Source of the DNA: CFX5 sp023384495 | GTDB taxonomy: Bacteria > Chloroflexota > Anaerolineae > Caldilineales > Caldilineaceae | Length of the DNA stretch: 64,000 nucleotides | Assembly (NCBI GenBank): GCA_048499455.1 | Contig: JASNZV010000020.1 | Location: 1-64,000, forward strand | Reading direction: 5' to 3' | Part shown: positions 46,301 to 55,400 of the stretch, piece by piece | Layout: each line of letters opens with the position of its first letter | How positions within the stretch are numbered: position 1 is the stretch's first letter | Translations under genes and position numbers: made by a program | Notes under the pieces: generated by a model | Databases searched by the model: none | What the model saw: the letters and a program-made list of their open reading frames with translations, nothing else | What the model was told of the DNA's origin: nothing

Positions 46301-49300
46301 GCTGGCGCTGGTCTGGGCCGGAAACGGCTACCGGCTGGCCTGGCAGACCAACGTCAACGGCCAGATCACCATCCAGGAGATCGGCGCCGATGGTTCGTTT
46401 GGCGCGGCGCACCCGGTGGCCAACGCCGGGCAGGGCGACCCTGTGCTCAGCGACCTCAGCCTGGCCTATGAACCCGGCCAGGGAAACTTGCTGCTGGGCT
46501 ATCGCAACAGCTCGAACCAGCTCATTGTGCAGACAATCCTGCCCAACTACACAACGGCCAATGCCGTGTCGCTGGGCGATGGCGTACGTACACGCGTCGC
46601 CTATCACCCGCCCAGCCTGGGCTGGCTCGCCGGCGCCACCGACCTCAGCGGCGCGCTGACCTTCTGGCCGCTCAACCTCAGCAACCAGACCGTTGCCACG
46701 CCCCAGGGCGGCTTCAACGGCAATGGGATTCAGTCCGGTGCATTGGCCTGCCCTGCGCCGGGGGCCGTGCCGGTGGCCGATCTACGCTTTGAAGAGTTGC
46801 CCGTGAACGCCGGCCAGGCCGCTGTGTTTGCCGACAGTTCGGGCCACAACAACCACGCCACGGCAGCGGCGGCCAATGTCCCTATAGCCGGTTTGCCCGG
46901 TGCAATGACCTCCCAGGGCCAGGCGGTGGGCAAACCGCCCTCCGATTACTCGCTTCGATTCGCCGGCACCAACCAGTTCCTCACCCTGCCCCGCCCGGTG
47001 CAGGATGATTTCACGATTGCCTTCTGGCTCAAGGGAGCCTGTTGCAGTACCAATGTAGTCGCCAATCTGATCAACCCGATCCCCAACGACCTCCAAAAAG
47101 GTTTCCACGTCAGCTTTTCCGCGGGGCTGATCAAGTTCGACGGGGCCGGTCTATTTACCTTCAATGGCGGCGCCGTGGGCGATGACAAATGGCACTTTGT
47201 TACCGTCACGCGCCAGCGAGCCAGCGGGCTGGTTACGATCTATGTGGATGGCGTGTCGACAGCCAGCGCGGTCGGTAACCATGAAGCGCTGGACGCCGAC
47301 GCGAACTGGGTGATCAACAGCCCCAGCACCTTCCCCGTTCACTATCAGATGGATAATCTGCAAGTCTTTCCCAGCGCGCTGAGCGCCGGTGCGGTGCAGG
47401 CGCTCTACAGCGGCGCGCTGCAATCCTACTGTGTGGCGGTCGCCACCAGCGGCGTCCCCGGCGAGGCGGTGCAGTGGGCCAGAGTCAATCTGCACCAGCC
47501 AGATTACCGCGGCGGGCGCCTCACCGCCAGCGCCAGCATGCCCGTCACCATGGACATTGACGGCGTCTTTGTCAACATTCTCTCTCCACAAAGGGATTCG
47601 TATGTGCAGGGAGCTCAAGGTACGCCCAAGACGATCATCGTCGGCGGTGAGGCCAAGGACTTTACGTCGGGCGTGGCGAACATCGAGGTCAGCGTCAACG
47701 ACAGCCCCTATCAGCCTGCCACCGGCACTGCGAGCTGGGCCTACCCGCTCCAGGTGACCGAAGGGTTCTACCGGGTCAACGTGCGCGGCGTCGACCTGGC
47801 GGGCAACCCCGGCAGCACAGCGAGTACGTTTATCGCCGATGCAACACCGCCCCAGGTGACGCTAGACCCGATCCCCACCGCGCCACGCGTGCCCACCCGC
47901 AATGATGCCGGGCTGTGGACTGTCCTCCTCAGCGGGACGGTGCAAGACCCCGCCATCGGCGACAAGCCCGGCAGCGGCGTTGATCCGGGAAGTGTGGCGG
48001 TGCGCCTCGAAGCGCAGATGCCCACCGAACAGAACGGGCAATGGCAGACGGCGACGCTGGAGGGCAACAAGTGGACGGTCAACTACACCCTGCCCGCCGA
48101 GGTCGCCGACCCCACCGGCAGCTACACGGTCTTGGCGCGCGCCGCCGACAACGTGGAGAACCGCAGCGCGGACAATGCCGCCACCGGCGTGCTACGGCTC
48201 GACAGCAGCGGGCCCAACGCTGCACTCAGCGCCCAAGATGGGCAGCGTCAGGTGATCACCGAGACGATCACCATCGGCGGGGTGATCAGCGACACGCTGG
48301 CGGGCATCGATAAACTGGATGTCGCCTTTACGCCAATCGAGCAGGTGGTGCAGGATCCCTCCTTCGCCAACCGCCCGTGGCAGAGCGCTACGCTGGCGCA
48401 ACGGGGCGTGGGCTTCACCACCAGCACCTGGCAGATCAAGGCGCCGGCGGGGCTGGAAGGGCAGGTGCAGATCGACTTGCGCGCCACCGACATGCTGGGC
48501 AACGTCAGCCTGGTCGGCAACGTCTGGCGCGGTCTGATCGACACACGGGCCCCGCGCCTGACGCTGACCGCCAAAGCCACCGGAGCCAGCTATCTTGACC
48601 CGGCAACCAACACCCGTCGCTATGCCATCAGCTATCTCTGCGCCGCTCAAGATAACTATCTCGACGAAGCGCGCTTCCAGTGCCCTGGCGAGCAGTTGCC
48701 ACCGCCGGTGCGCTCGTTTGAAAACAACGCAGCGCTGCAAACCCTCTTCCCCGACTGGTCGATCCGCAGCGGGCTGGCGATCTCGTATACACAGTGGGAA
48801 GCCAGTGCGCAACCCAGCGACACGATGCGGGCGTGTGACATCTACGGCCACTGCGCCACCGCCCAAGCGACGCTGGCCGCCGCTGCCGGGGTGATGGCCG
48901 CCGACGCCGACGTAGCTGCCAACAACCCGGTGGCCGTGATTGTCTACCCGGCAGATCAAAGCTTTGTGGCGTCAAGCGGCGGGCTGACCGTCACCATCGC
49001 CGCCGAGGCTGCCCAATCGCTCAAGGAGATCACGCTTGCGCTCGACGGCGCCGTGGTGGATCGGGCCAGCTTTACCCAGGCCAGCGCCACCAAACAAGCG
49101 CGGCGCGCGGTGCGCATCACGCCCAACGCTGAAGGGAAACACACGCTGCTGGCAGTGGCCACCGACTGGGCCGGCAACACGCAGACAAACCGCTTCCCGG
49201 TCACCTTCACGCTGGACAAACAGCCACCCACGGCCACCATCGAGACCTCGCTGCTGATCCTCGCCGACACCTACCAGGTCGGCAGTGGCATCCTGCGCTT

Positions 49301-49835
49301 CCGGGGGACGGCAAACGACAGCCTCTGCCTGGCCGCGGTGCAACTGCGGGTGGGCAACCAATCCTTTGTCGACGTGGCCCATGGTGGGGATAAGTGGCAG
49401 GCTGTCTATCCGGTCAACGGGCCGGAGGGCCAGACTTTGCCGGTCACCGTGCGGGCGGTCGATTGTGCCGGCCGGGCGGTCGAGGCTACACGCAACATCC
49501 CCACGCAGCTCTCGTCACCCGATGCGCCCGACACGCGGATCACTGCCGGGCCGCCGGCACAGGGCGCCCCGAAAACAGCCAGGTTCGAATTTGCCGCCGT
49601 GGCCGGCAAAAACGAGGTGGCCGGCTTCACCTGCCAGCTCGACGGCGGGCCCTTCACGGCCTGCGCCAGCCCGTGGACCTATACGAATCTCGCGGTGGGC
49701 GCACACACCTTCCGTGTGCGTGCGGTGGATAGCCAGGGCTTTGTCGACGAGACGCCTGCCCAGACGAGCTGGGTGGTTGAGGGCGGCAGCGTCGAGGACA
49801 GCCAGACCCTCTATCTGCCGTTGATTCGCCGGTAG
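40377..49835 (+). CDS. Giant 3152-residue secreted surface protein
   Basis: An N-terminal export helix (VLLAAAPLLVFVV) leads into a beta-rich domain. Two hydrophobic helices at about 295-342 come next. The first thrombospondin type-3-like calcium array follows at about 420-525 (DTDQDGLTD, DSNGDGIAD, DTDGDGVPD). Four to six strongly hydrophobic helices lie at about 1082-1245 (VGVGIGAVVAVAAVAG, IYLIVLAVISSTVIGTLLV). A second calcium array is at about 1503-1642, followed by repeats of the VVWDQ/LVWAGNGYRLAWQ type, a LamG/concanavalin-like domain at about 2135-2348 (FTIAFWLKG, WHFVTVTR, IYVDG) and Ig-like modules to about 3140. The protein ends in the C-terminal motif LYLPLIRR. ATG 40377 has GGGGAG 10-15 nt upstream. 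The function is unknown; adhesion or cell-surface scaffold is likely. Confidence 0.85.
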   Translation: MHHFVLRRVVWVTAVLLAAAPLLVFVVQPRLADAAARDPILAAWEQARAAGSYHFSSDILQVTAPSARITNVGRSSRTEQFHLQGQSDLRNARLEMQLWSQEGSLLDDASALAVRVENGTTFIRQGGGEWRQSEDMSGAIAPQGDFMAYLAAVRNVTAGEPESRAWKAAASGRGVTFIRYRFELDGPIFAAYVRDQIEAAMRQKGELPPGVHIDLPAYYRDMTGGGELWVRENGLPLRQILDLRFPEQRDETVNARITVDFLGFGPSQTQLADHASPLMQWLQSNVGPIAPDAGLLLTLFPMLGLASLMLYYRRARPVERALAVAVIASLVLTPLLHTLQLASFMDAQRAKAATQEATQDESDLQHTLAELNATNPEFNPQEDPLAATERRTLEEAQFAANPLVAPGVMATALAVQLSDDGTDTDQDGLTDFIEQRIGASPTSNDTDEDLLLDQQEVNGFDYAGKHWYTNPLKADSNGDGIADTFEWDNNDDGQPDDTDGDGVPDLFDDDNDGDGVPDRKDLSPFVSSNPQAPFAENNALKLTLNNLQAGAPTFVDFQLRPKDPNHLWFAFNVLDWPQDSQGQVQNIDQKTYADLASAEGRTADPNEGNGNLKLIPMLEIRINGSTTNLPPQADLTPYNITVNDLTAGGAKIVYAPLTLITDETNGQRVAFSARMRYLPAGSWPEPHSVRLVWVVQALADIPCDPQAAPGGPPAAAQGCAADGYIHNTPQVIQTYYDEWTLTGLSVKEDHGGRTAIIYEDPAVDANRNEDSALWLLTRGLDNSFLGGRDQDGNGQRDVDLNEIARRFDRAGNSGVSESERWAIPNVLRVEQLAYPTFDQAVVATSSTETLRILNDKFNAVWANDKTVQPLLLYTSEARSRALGLDALKTGGGATLNGSALTVDLQSAPQTVMASMKWTPYCGGGAATPAWAACDVEAVWARLEQQQGNTAPLPGDPTDPTVAAGRLMVTQLYNLALIQGFSQIVQSGSRIVSSRYALMDDTALETSVRDNLSTGSTIIKTIANKVVMATLFDDPSLIVPLGKLYGVIKDLAAGQFGRVAVRTVLNVHELIDTLTTTIRDNKVGVGIGAVVAVAAVAGLSALVAFLPKNKLGQKIATKIVINVAVAGISVGLPTKAVIGVVKGLMDGGDTLGSALGQVLRARSEFIGSSRAAGAIGAALAIGITWGFFLYSMISNNVSAFSPEFNRALAEVIAATIYLIVLAVISSTVIGTLLVALIAVIDAVLTAICELGVKGMRKVPGLGGACFTLGTAAIKIIAKVLYAFDVMVDTGRPDLAVLGQPNVQLADPNRGFVANNPLTVNLPVTTTIVHKNPDLTNWQIPFYLWLFSKDNLRSTTFKYSVTRTTAEEVKVKRDQMKGEWQQVEEDHKFLGIKSMYRAQAYSPSAPLTGLTLEPGLNRSIPFYLNMGYALPAYECWGVPNVIPPWTPPLIPVCYTRTVDGHNSTPINNALTFDIFPSTLDGFMALADKGNGGLGLAWDSAFRSLADADGDGLRSSAHGGLDPNDTRWDSDGDGLSDAFELERRQQGVAFSPVLCDTDGDGLTDAQEMFYGADPARADTDNDGLTDGEELWHRVYDTNTCQPTNNWAGGWDVTVVGATAVVVRVSSNPTTADSDNDGISDQAERQLALDPDPARRVDDQNRPYHPLIANTPPLAIFLALDDPDGFVGRGQTFTYYTTVVARVPLAPGMLDVWRTSFFNESQQPPPPLRLDFDPLTFSGMQTVTQQVTFKFEPFGLSSSATVELNSAVRTRLAGSNGPLWVLKSPDMGASLGGFTSRAAGVGLAAHQYDRPDLYRAGVLTSSSLTPGGQGDIWSYAIPGGESQAIDNDNNNTAYLRGAMPPAVACNNAGAYLVVWDQIDNGANPPEREVLGGVFRAADGLQTPLTFPATGLGNLGHRLHPVAASDGDNFLVVAEIAKGGASPETLLMTQLYNANGSLVGNGSLITTGARIYPTDRSAASLALVWAGNGYRLAWQTNVNGQITIQEIGADGSFGAAHPVANAGQGDPVLSDLSLAYEPGQGNLLLGYRNSSNQLIVQTILPNYTTANAVSLGDGVRTRVAYHPPSLGWLAGATDLSGALTFWPLNLSNQTVATPQGGFNGNGIQSGALACPAPGAVPVADLRFEELPVNAGQAAVFADSSGHNNHATAAAANVPIAGLPGAMTSQGQAVGKPPSDYSLRFAGTNQFLTLPRPVQDDFTIAFWLKGACCSTNVVANLINPIPNDLQKGFHVSFSAGLIKFDGAGLFTFNGGAVGDDKWHFVTVTRQRASGLVTIYVDGVSTASAVGNHEALDADANWVINSPSTFPVHYQMDNLQVFPSALSAGAVQALYSGALQSYCVAVATSGVPGEAVQWARVNLHQPDYRGGRLTASASMPVTMDIDGVFVNILSPQRDSYVQGAQGTPKTIIVGGEAKDFTSGVANIEVSVNDSPYQPATGTASWAYPLQVTEGFYRVNVRGVDLAGNPGSTASTFIADATPPQVTLDPIPTAPRVPTRNDAGLWTVLLSGTVQDPAIGDKPGSGVDPGSVAVRLEAQMPTEQNGQWQTATLEGNKWTVNYTLPAEVADPTGSYTVLARAADNVENRSADNAATGVLRLDSSGPNAALSAQDGQRQVITETITIGGVISDTLAGIDKLDVAFTPIEQVVQDPSFANRPWQSATLAQRGVGFTTSTWQIKAPAGLEGQVQIDLRATDMLGNVSLVGNVWRGLIDTRAPRLTLTAKATGASYLDPATNTRRYAISYLCAAQDNYLDEARFQCPGEQLPPPVRSFENNAALQTLFPDWSIRSGLAISYTQWEASAQPSDTMRACDIYGHCATAQATLAAAAGVMAADADVAANNPVAVIVYPADQSFVASSGGLTVTIAAEAAQSLKEITLALDGAVVDRASFTQASATKQARRAVRITPNAEGKHTLLAVATDWAGNTQTNRFPVTFTLDKQPPTATIETSLLILADTYQVGSGILRFRGTANDSLCLAAVQLRVGNQSFVDVAHGGDKWQAVYPVNGPEGQTLPVTVRAVDCAGRAVEATRNIPTQLSSPDAPDTRITAGPPAQGAPKTARFEFAAVAGKNEVAGFTCQLDGGPFTACASPWTYTNLAVGAHTFRVRAVDSQGFVDETPAQTSWVVEGGSVEDSQTLYLPLIRR

Positions 49836-49838
49836 GGC

Positions 49839-49876
49839 GATAGGTGACAGCCACCTTCACGTGACTGTCACCTATC
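49839..49876 (+). terminator. Hairpin after the giant gene
   Basis: GATAGGTGACAG and CTGTCACCTATC form a perfect 12-bp stem around a 14-nt loop, starting 3 nt after the stop. No clear T-run follows, so it may act as an mRNA 3-prime stabiliser rather than a strong terminator. Confidence 0.6.
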
Positions 49877-50032
49877 CTGGGTTGCCTGTTGCGAATCTGC
49901 CGCAACTGCTCCCAGTCCGCTACATCTGCCAGAACCGCATTCGGGATAGCACACCCTTGCCGTATGAGCAGTCTCGATCGGGGATTTTGTCATCTCGACC
50001 TTATACGAGTTGGGCGCGACTGAACGAAAACC

Positions 50033-50410
50033 CTAAGACCATCTTGCCTGTGGATAGTGATTGAGAATAGTGTGATCTTTTGAAATAAGAATGCTGCCAT
50101 CGAGGCTGGCGTGCGCCACAAGAATGCGGTCAAACGGATCGCGTGTCCACGGTACACGCGTGGCGTGTACCATAATGGCATCGAATGGTTTGGGACAAAT
50201 TGATAGACCAATACGTTGCGACAGGTCGGTCAGGAGGGGTTGGGGTTCAACCGAGACGCGTTTGATTTCGTACAGATACTGTAACTCCAAGCGCACAATG
50301 GGCGAGATCAGCAAATCATGATCATTCACCAGCTCGTGAACGGCGTCGCTAAACCGTTCGGTCAACCCCGCATAGAGCCAAACGACGACATGGGTGTCAA
50401 GGTAGATCAA
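50033..50410 (-). CDS. PIN-domain toxin (VapC-like)
   Basis: The 125-residue protein has the PIN core: IYLDTHVVVWL (first Asp), ISPIVRLELQYL (Glu) and WTRDPFDRILVAHA (Asp pair), of the PF01850 type with DP-F-R signature. The start is TTG 50410, favoured by GGGAGG 6-11 nt upstream and by the family N-terminus; it overlaps the antitoxin end by 14 nt. It would cleave RNA when the antitoxin is lost. The pair sits between two large surface-protein genes. Confidence 0.8.
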   Translation of the reverse strand: MIYLDTHVVVWLYAGLTERFSDAVHELVNDHDLLISPIVRLELQYLYEIKRVSVEPQPLLTDLSQRIGLSICPKPFDAIMVHATRVPWTRDPFDRILVAHASLDGSILISKDHTILNHYPQARWS

Positions 50411-50630
50411 GATTGACCTCCCACTGTATGGAGACGAGGTCATCGGGATCACCCTGAATAATTTCAGGACGACGGATCAAATTGCGCAACTTATTGACTT
50501 TTTCGACTGGGACAATCTGTAATTTGCGTCCGCCTTTGTTGATCTCTAGCGGTATACCAGTGGCAAGAACTTCTTCCAGTAAATTATAGATATCGCTCCT
50601 AAGCTCTGTAACGGTAATAGTTTTCACCAT
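50397..50630 (-). CDS. Phd/YefM-type antitoxin
   Basis: The 77-residue protein has the N-terminal Phd fold (ITVTELRSDIYNLLEEVLATG, GGRKLQIVPVEKVNKL pieces) and an acidic C-terminus that should bind the PIN toxin. ATG 50630 has GAGGTGGA 3-10 nt upstream. It is expressed from the promoter at 50674-50702, which overlaps a 12-bp palindrome suited to autorepression. Confidence 0.8.
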   Translation of the reverse strand: MVKTITVTELRSDIYNLLEEVLATGIPLEINKGGRKLQIVPVEKVNKLRNLIRRPEIIQGDPDDLVSIQWEVNLDLP

Positions 50631-50663
50631 TCCACCTCAAAAACGTATGTGCGTTGGACTGAT

Positions 50664-50702
50664 CATGTACGTACATTGTAGAGAGAATATCTACTTGCGT
50701 CA
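50664..50702 (-). promoter_or_regulatory. Promoter with operator palindrome for the TA pair
   Basis: On the minus strand TTGACG (50702-50697) and TACAAT (50679-50674) are 17 nt apart. The perfect palindrome ATGTACGTACAT (50664-50675) overlaps the end of the -10. Confidence 0.7.
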
Positions 50703-50760
50703 AATCATGTCCTTCGTAATATCTGGGTGGATCTAGAGCTAGTTCATTCTTACGGGTTTG

Positions 50761-50812
50761 CCATCACCTTGCCGGATGCACCATCAATACGGTGCACCCA
50801 GCAAGGTGATGG
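50761..50812. repeat. Nested inverted repeat near end of 519-residue protein gene
   Basis: CCATCACCTTGC pairs with GCAAGGTGATGG (12 bp), and inside it TGCACC pairs with GGTGCA. It lies about 35 nt beyond the minus-strand stop at 50847 and may end that operon transcript, although no T-run is visible. Confidence 0.6.
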
Positions 50813-50846
50813 GGACGCTTACGACCGATTTGCCTCCCCGCACCGT

Positions 50847-52406
50847 TTACCGCTGAATGAGCGGCAGATAGAGCGAATTGTCGCCGCCACCCGGCTGATC
50901 GGTGACCGTGATCGTGACGGTGGCGGTGGCGCTGCCTCCCTTGCCGTCGGTGATGGTGTAGGTGAAGCTATCCGACCCCACAAAGCTGGCGTTGGGTGTG
51001 TAGACGACCCGGCCATTGTCCACCACCGCTGTGCCGTTAGCGGGCGGCGTGACGCTGGCAATGGTCAAGCCATCCCCATCGGGGTCGCTGTCGTTGGCCA
51101 AGACGTCGATGGTCACGGCGACGCCGGCTGTGGTTGTGGCGCTGTCATTGGCTGCGCTCGGCGCCCGATTGGGGTTACCTGACCCGGTGACCGTGATCGT
51201 GACCGTGGCGCTGGCCGTGCCCCCCTTGCCGTCGCTGACAATGTAGGTAAACCTGTCGGTTCCTGTGAAGCCAGCCTGCGGCGTGTAAACAACCTTACCG
51301 TTATTCACGGTCGCCGCGCCGTGGCTAGGCGGCCCATCAATCGTGATCGTCAAGGCGTCGCCGTCGGGGTCGCTATCGTTGGCTAAGACGTCGATGGTCA
51401 CGGCGACGCCGGCTGGGGTCGTGGCCGTGTCATTGGCTGCGGTCGGCGCGCGGTTGGGGCCCCCAGGCCCGGTGACCGTGATCGTGACTGAACCGGTGGC
51501 CGCGCCGCCCTTGCCATCGCTGACGACGTAGCTAAAGGTGTCATTCCCAACAAAATTGGCGTTGGGGGTGTAGGTCACCGTCTGGCCGTTGGTTGTCGCC
51601 GCGCCAAACTGTGGCTTGCTGACCGAGGTGATGGTCAGTGCATCGCCATCGGGGTCGCTGTCATTGGCGAGCACGTTGATCGTAACCGCAACACCTTGCG
51701 TCGTGGTCGCGGTGTCGGCCACCACCGTGGGCGCCTGGTTGCTCGGAAGGGGAACATTGCTGCCAAAGCCCGGTCGTTGCAAGGTAAAGCTGCCGATGAC
51801 GGTGACGGGGACACTGGCATAGCCCCACAATGTCTCGCGATATTCGCCACTCACCTGGCCGCCATCGCTGGCCGTGCTTGTTCCAGTCAGGCGAAACTGC
51901 CGCTGGACCGTCCGCCCGCTGACCACCAGCGTTACCTTTTCGGATTGAAGGGTCAAATTAGTCCCGTCAAAGCCACCGTTGACGTACGGGCCAATCTTGA
52001 TGCTGTTGGCCCCTGTGCCCAACGTGTGTTCGACGCTATAGACCAGCGTTTTGTCCAGGCTGACATAGCCGCTCAGTGCATTGCCGGTTTGGGTCAGTTG
52101 CAGAGAGAGGTCAATGCTGCCCAGGTCGGGCGGTGTGGGCGTACCCGCGCCGGGCGGCGGTGGCGTGGCTAACGTATTGCTGAAGACTCCGCCCACCGTC
52201 ACATCTAGCTTGACCGCGCCGCTATAGTTGCCAGCAATTTGGGCTGCGCCGCTTTCCGCCGGCTGGCTCTGGGCAGGTTGCGCCAAGATCACGGAACTAG
52301 CCGGCGCGCCGCGCTGGCCGCGCCAGTTGACCGCGCCCAACGCCACGATTGAAAGCCCAATCATCAGCAACAACCCCATCGCCAGCGTGAACCATCTGTT
52401 TTTCAT
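50847..52406 (-). CDS. Secreted Ig/cadherin-like repeat protein with C-terminal LYLPLIQR tag
   Basis: The 519-residue exported protein has an N-terminal signal/anchor (MGLLLMIGLSIVALGAV), a beta-rich domain of about 200 residues (QIAGNYSGAVKLDV, SGEYRETLWGYAS) and three tandem modules of about 90 residues. The modules share GVAVTIDVLANDSDPDGD, VVYTPNASFVGSDSFTY and SDGKGG strands, the calcium-binding cadherin-like/VCBS type. After a Gly/Asp linker it ends in LYLPLIQR, matching the end of the 3152-residue protein. ATG 52406 has AGAGGAGA 6-13 nt upstream. It is the last gene of a three-gene operon, 11 nt after the 1066-residue protein. Likely surface display or adhesion. Confidence 0.85.
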   Translation of the reverse strand: MKNRWFTLAMGLLLMIGLSIVALGAVNWRGQRGAPASSVILAQPAQSQPAESGAAQIAGNYSGAVKLDVTVGGVFSNTLATPPPPGAGTPTPPDLGSIDLSLQLTQTGNALSGYVSLDKTLVYSVEHTLGTGANSIKIGPYVNGGFDGTNLTLQSEKVTLVVSGRTVQRQFRLTGTSTASDGGQVSGEYRETLWGYASVPVTVIGSFTLQRPGFGSNVPLPSNQAPTVVADTATTTQGVAVTINVLANDSDPDGDALTITSVSKPQFGAATTNGQTVTYTPNANFVGNDTFSYVVSDGKGGAATGSVTITVTGPGGPNRAPTAANDTATTPAGVAVTIDVLANDSDPDGDALTITIDGPPSHGAATVNNGKVVYTPQAGFTGTDRFTYIVSDGKGGTASATVTITVTGSGNPNRAPSAANDSATTTAGVAVTIDVLANDSDPDGDGLTIASVTPPANGTAVVDNGRVVYTPNASFVGSDSFTYTITDGKGGSATATVTITVTDQPGGGDNSLYLPLIQR

Positions 52407-52417
52407 GCCGTTCTCCT

Positions 52418-55400
52418 CTAATAGTCCGCCCGCACACATTGCGACGCTGAAGGCTGGGTGTTGGCGCTGCGTGATGCATAGGTTGTGCTGATCTTCAACT
52501 CGATGTCGGTCAACTGCTGCAAATCCAGGTCGGGTAGGATGCCATTCGGCGAACCGGCGTTGATCACCACCTGCCAGCCACTCGACGCCAGCGGACGACC
52601 GAGGAAGGCCGGCGTGCTGTAGCCTGGCGTCGTATTGCCATGCGCGCCGTTGATGTCACCATTGAAAACGCCCGTCACCAGGTCGGTTGGTTGACCGAGA
52701 GGGAACTCCAACCCCAGCAGCGCCGCCGGTGGGATCAGCCGATAGTCAAAGAGACAGCCGGCAAAGGAGGTTAAGCCCACTTGTCCACTTTGGCTGACAC
52801 GCACCTGGCGATAGCCCAGATCGCCCCTTTGCGCCGACACCAGATTGACGCCAAAGCCGTTGCTGGTTGGCTTGGGCTGACCAACGCCACCCACCTTGTG
52901 TAGCCAGTAGAAGCCATAATCCTGCGTCACCACCTGGCTGATGATGCCCTTGGTGGCCGAGGAGGTGGTATAGCTAAAGACCAACGTCGGCTTGCCATCC
53001 CCGCCCAAGAGGCTGTTCTGCGCCACCCATTGGCGGAAGCGGTTGCTGCGTTCCGTCTGGAGGTTGGCGTCGGCGACCCCCTGACCCTTGAGGTATTGAT
53101 CGGTCAAGCCCAGCAGATGTTGCGCCACCGAGATGGTCAGATCGCTCTGATTGGTTTCGGCGTCTCTTACGCCCCCCGGCAGGTTGGCGACCGCCCCATC
53201 CAGGTCTTGCAGAAATTTCAGAATGTCGTTGGCCGTGCGCGCCTTGTAGATGTCGGAGATACGGAAGTTGTTGGCGCTGAGCCGGGCGGTGTATTCGTAC
53301 TCGGCGCGGCGGGCAGCCAGGTAGGCCAGACGAGCGGCCAATTCCAGTTGGCTTGCCAGTTCCAGCCGGCGTGAATCACGCACCATGCGGTAGCTGGGGT
53401 CATTGGCGGGTAACGCCGTGGTGTAGGCATGCTCGCGTTTGGACTGGTAGACATCATGCCCTGTCTGCCCGACGACACCGTTAAACCGGGTCAACATCGA
53501 CTGATATTGTTGGGCGGCAATGTCGATTTCGCCCTGCGCCTCGGCCATGTCATAGAAGAGATTGCGCACCACCGCTTCGGAGTTGGCGTCGGCGATCTCC
53601 ATGTCATGCGCCGCCTGCCGCATGATTTGCGCCGGACGTAGCCCGGCCTCGACCACGGCGCCAGGATGAAAGGTCACTTCGCCCGCGCTGGTCACATCGA
53701 TAAATTGGGCGGCGGCGATGATCGCCTCGAAGACCGAGGTTTCGACCGCGCCGCTATAGGTAGCGCTCTTCACTTTTGTGTTGCGCATCACCTCCGTATC
53801 GGCGCGCTTGACGATGTTGTCGCGTTTTTTGATCGCCGCCTCGACGCCCAGCCAGGCGGTGCGCAGATCCTGGCGCGCAGCGCGCATGTCGCTGACCAAG
53901 ATCAGCCAGTTGCTGCCATCCGGTTTGGGTGGTTGACCATCGGTTGTGCGCTGCATGCAGGCGTCAAAAGTGTTGCTTTGGGGGTCGCATTCCTGCGTGT
54001 GCTTGATCATGTCGTCGATGCAGGCATACCAGGCCTGATCCGTGGCAAAGGTTTGCAGATCGCAGCCCGCCCCGATCTGGATTTCGTTGTCCACCTTGTT
54101 ATTGGTGGCCAGAATCGCCTTGGCCAGGTCTTGTTGGTTGAGGTCAAAGATGCGCTCGGCATTTTCGGTCTGGAGCTGGATTTGCAGGGCCAGATCGGCT
54201 GCCTCTTTGGCCTGCTCCCACAGCCCTTTGTCGGTGCTGCCAAAGGCGGTGTGGTAGGGGCGCGCCGGTGTGAAACGGATGTCAAAGCCAAAGATATTGC
54301 GGTTCTCGCGCAGTTCACGCGCCGCCGACCGGGTGTCGAGCATGGTGAGGGTCATTTGAGCAACCAATGCGCCGTCCGGGCGTGCGCCTTTGGCGTTGCA
54401 ACCGGCGCCGCCCGCATTGTTGAGCGCGGCCAACCCAGAGAGGCCGATCAGCTTGACATAGGCCTCGGTGGAGCCAGCGCGATAGGTGTCGATGGCGGCG
54501 TTTTGCGCCCGCGGCACATCCGCAACGGTGTTGATGTCGAGGTAGCTCAGCCGGGTGGCAATGTGATGTTGGGTCGTCAACTGGCCTTCGGCGGCCCGCG
54601 AGAGCAAGGCCCATTCGGTCTGCGTGTAAAAATCGGCCAGATAACAACCGCTGCCCAGCCGGTAGCCGAGCGCCTCGCTTAGTCCCTGTTGCGCCAGTCC
54701 AAATTGATATTTGGCGGCCTCCAGCTTGGCAACCTCTTGGCGCACAAAGATTTCGCCGCCCAACAGCGTGCCGGCGCTAAAGTGCAGCCCCAGCGCATCG
54801 ACCATAAATTGCTGGGCGAAGATCATGCGCAGATAGGCCGCCTCGCGCGCAGCCTGGCGCAGGCGGGCGGGAAAGTTGCACCAGTCGATGATCGGGTCGA
54901 GCACTCGCCCGGTGTGTTGTGGGTCGGGCGGGCTGGGGTTTTCGGCCTGAGCGCAGAGCGTATTTTTGTAATCGGCGCCGGGGAAAGCCGGGTCGGTTCC
55001 ATCATCGCCGCGTAGACGCGCTTCGGGGGCGTAGATGGTCAGAAAGGCGTAGATGTTGCGGGCCTGGCGCAGATCGGCGTCGGCCAGGTCAATCCGTTGT
55101 TGCAAGGTGAGTTGCCCCACCACCGGATCCGTGTAACTGGCGCTAAAACCGCTCTTCTCATCAAAGTGACGCACCAGGTCATTAAAATTGTTGATCCCGC
55201 GATAGGGCGAAATATCCTGGCGGAACTTCATGCTGCGGTCGAGCAGGGCGCGCGCCTTTGTTTCCAGCACCTTGTAGTCGGGGTAGAAAAGGGGACCCGA
55301 CGACAAGAGGGCGGCCTGATCCACGATCGCCACTGTCGGCCCATTGTTGCCGGCGGGGAGGTTGAGCGTGCTCGGGTTACCGACCAGCCCGTAGCTGGTT

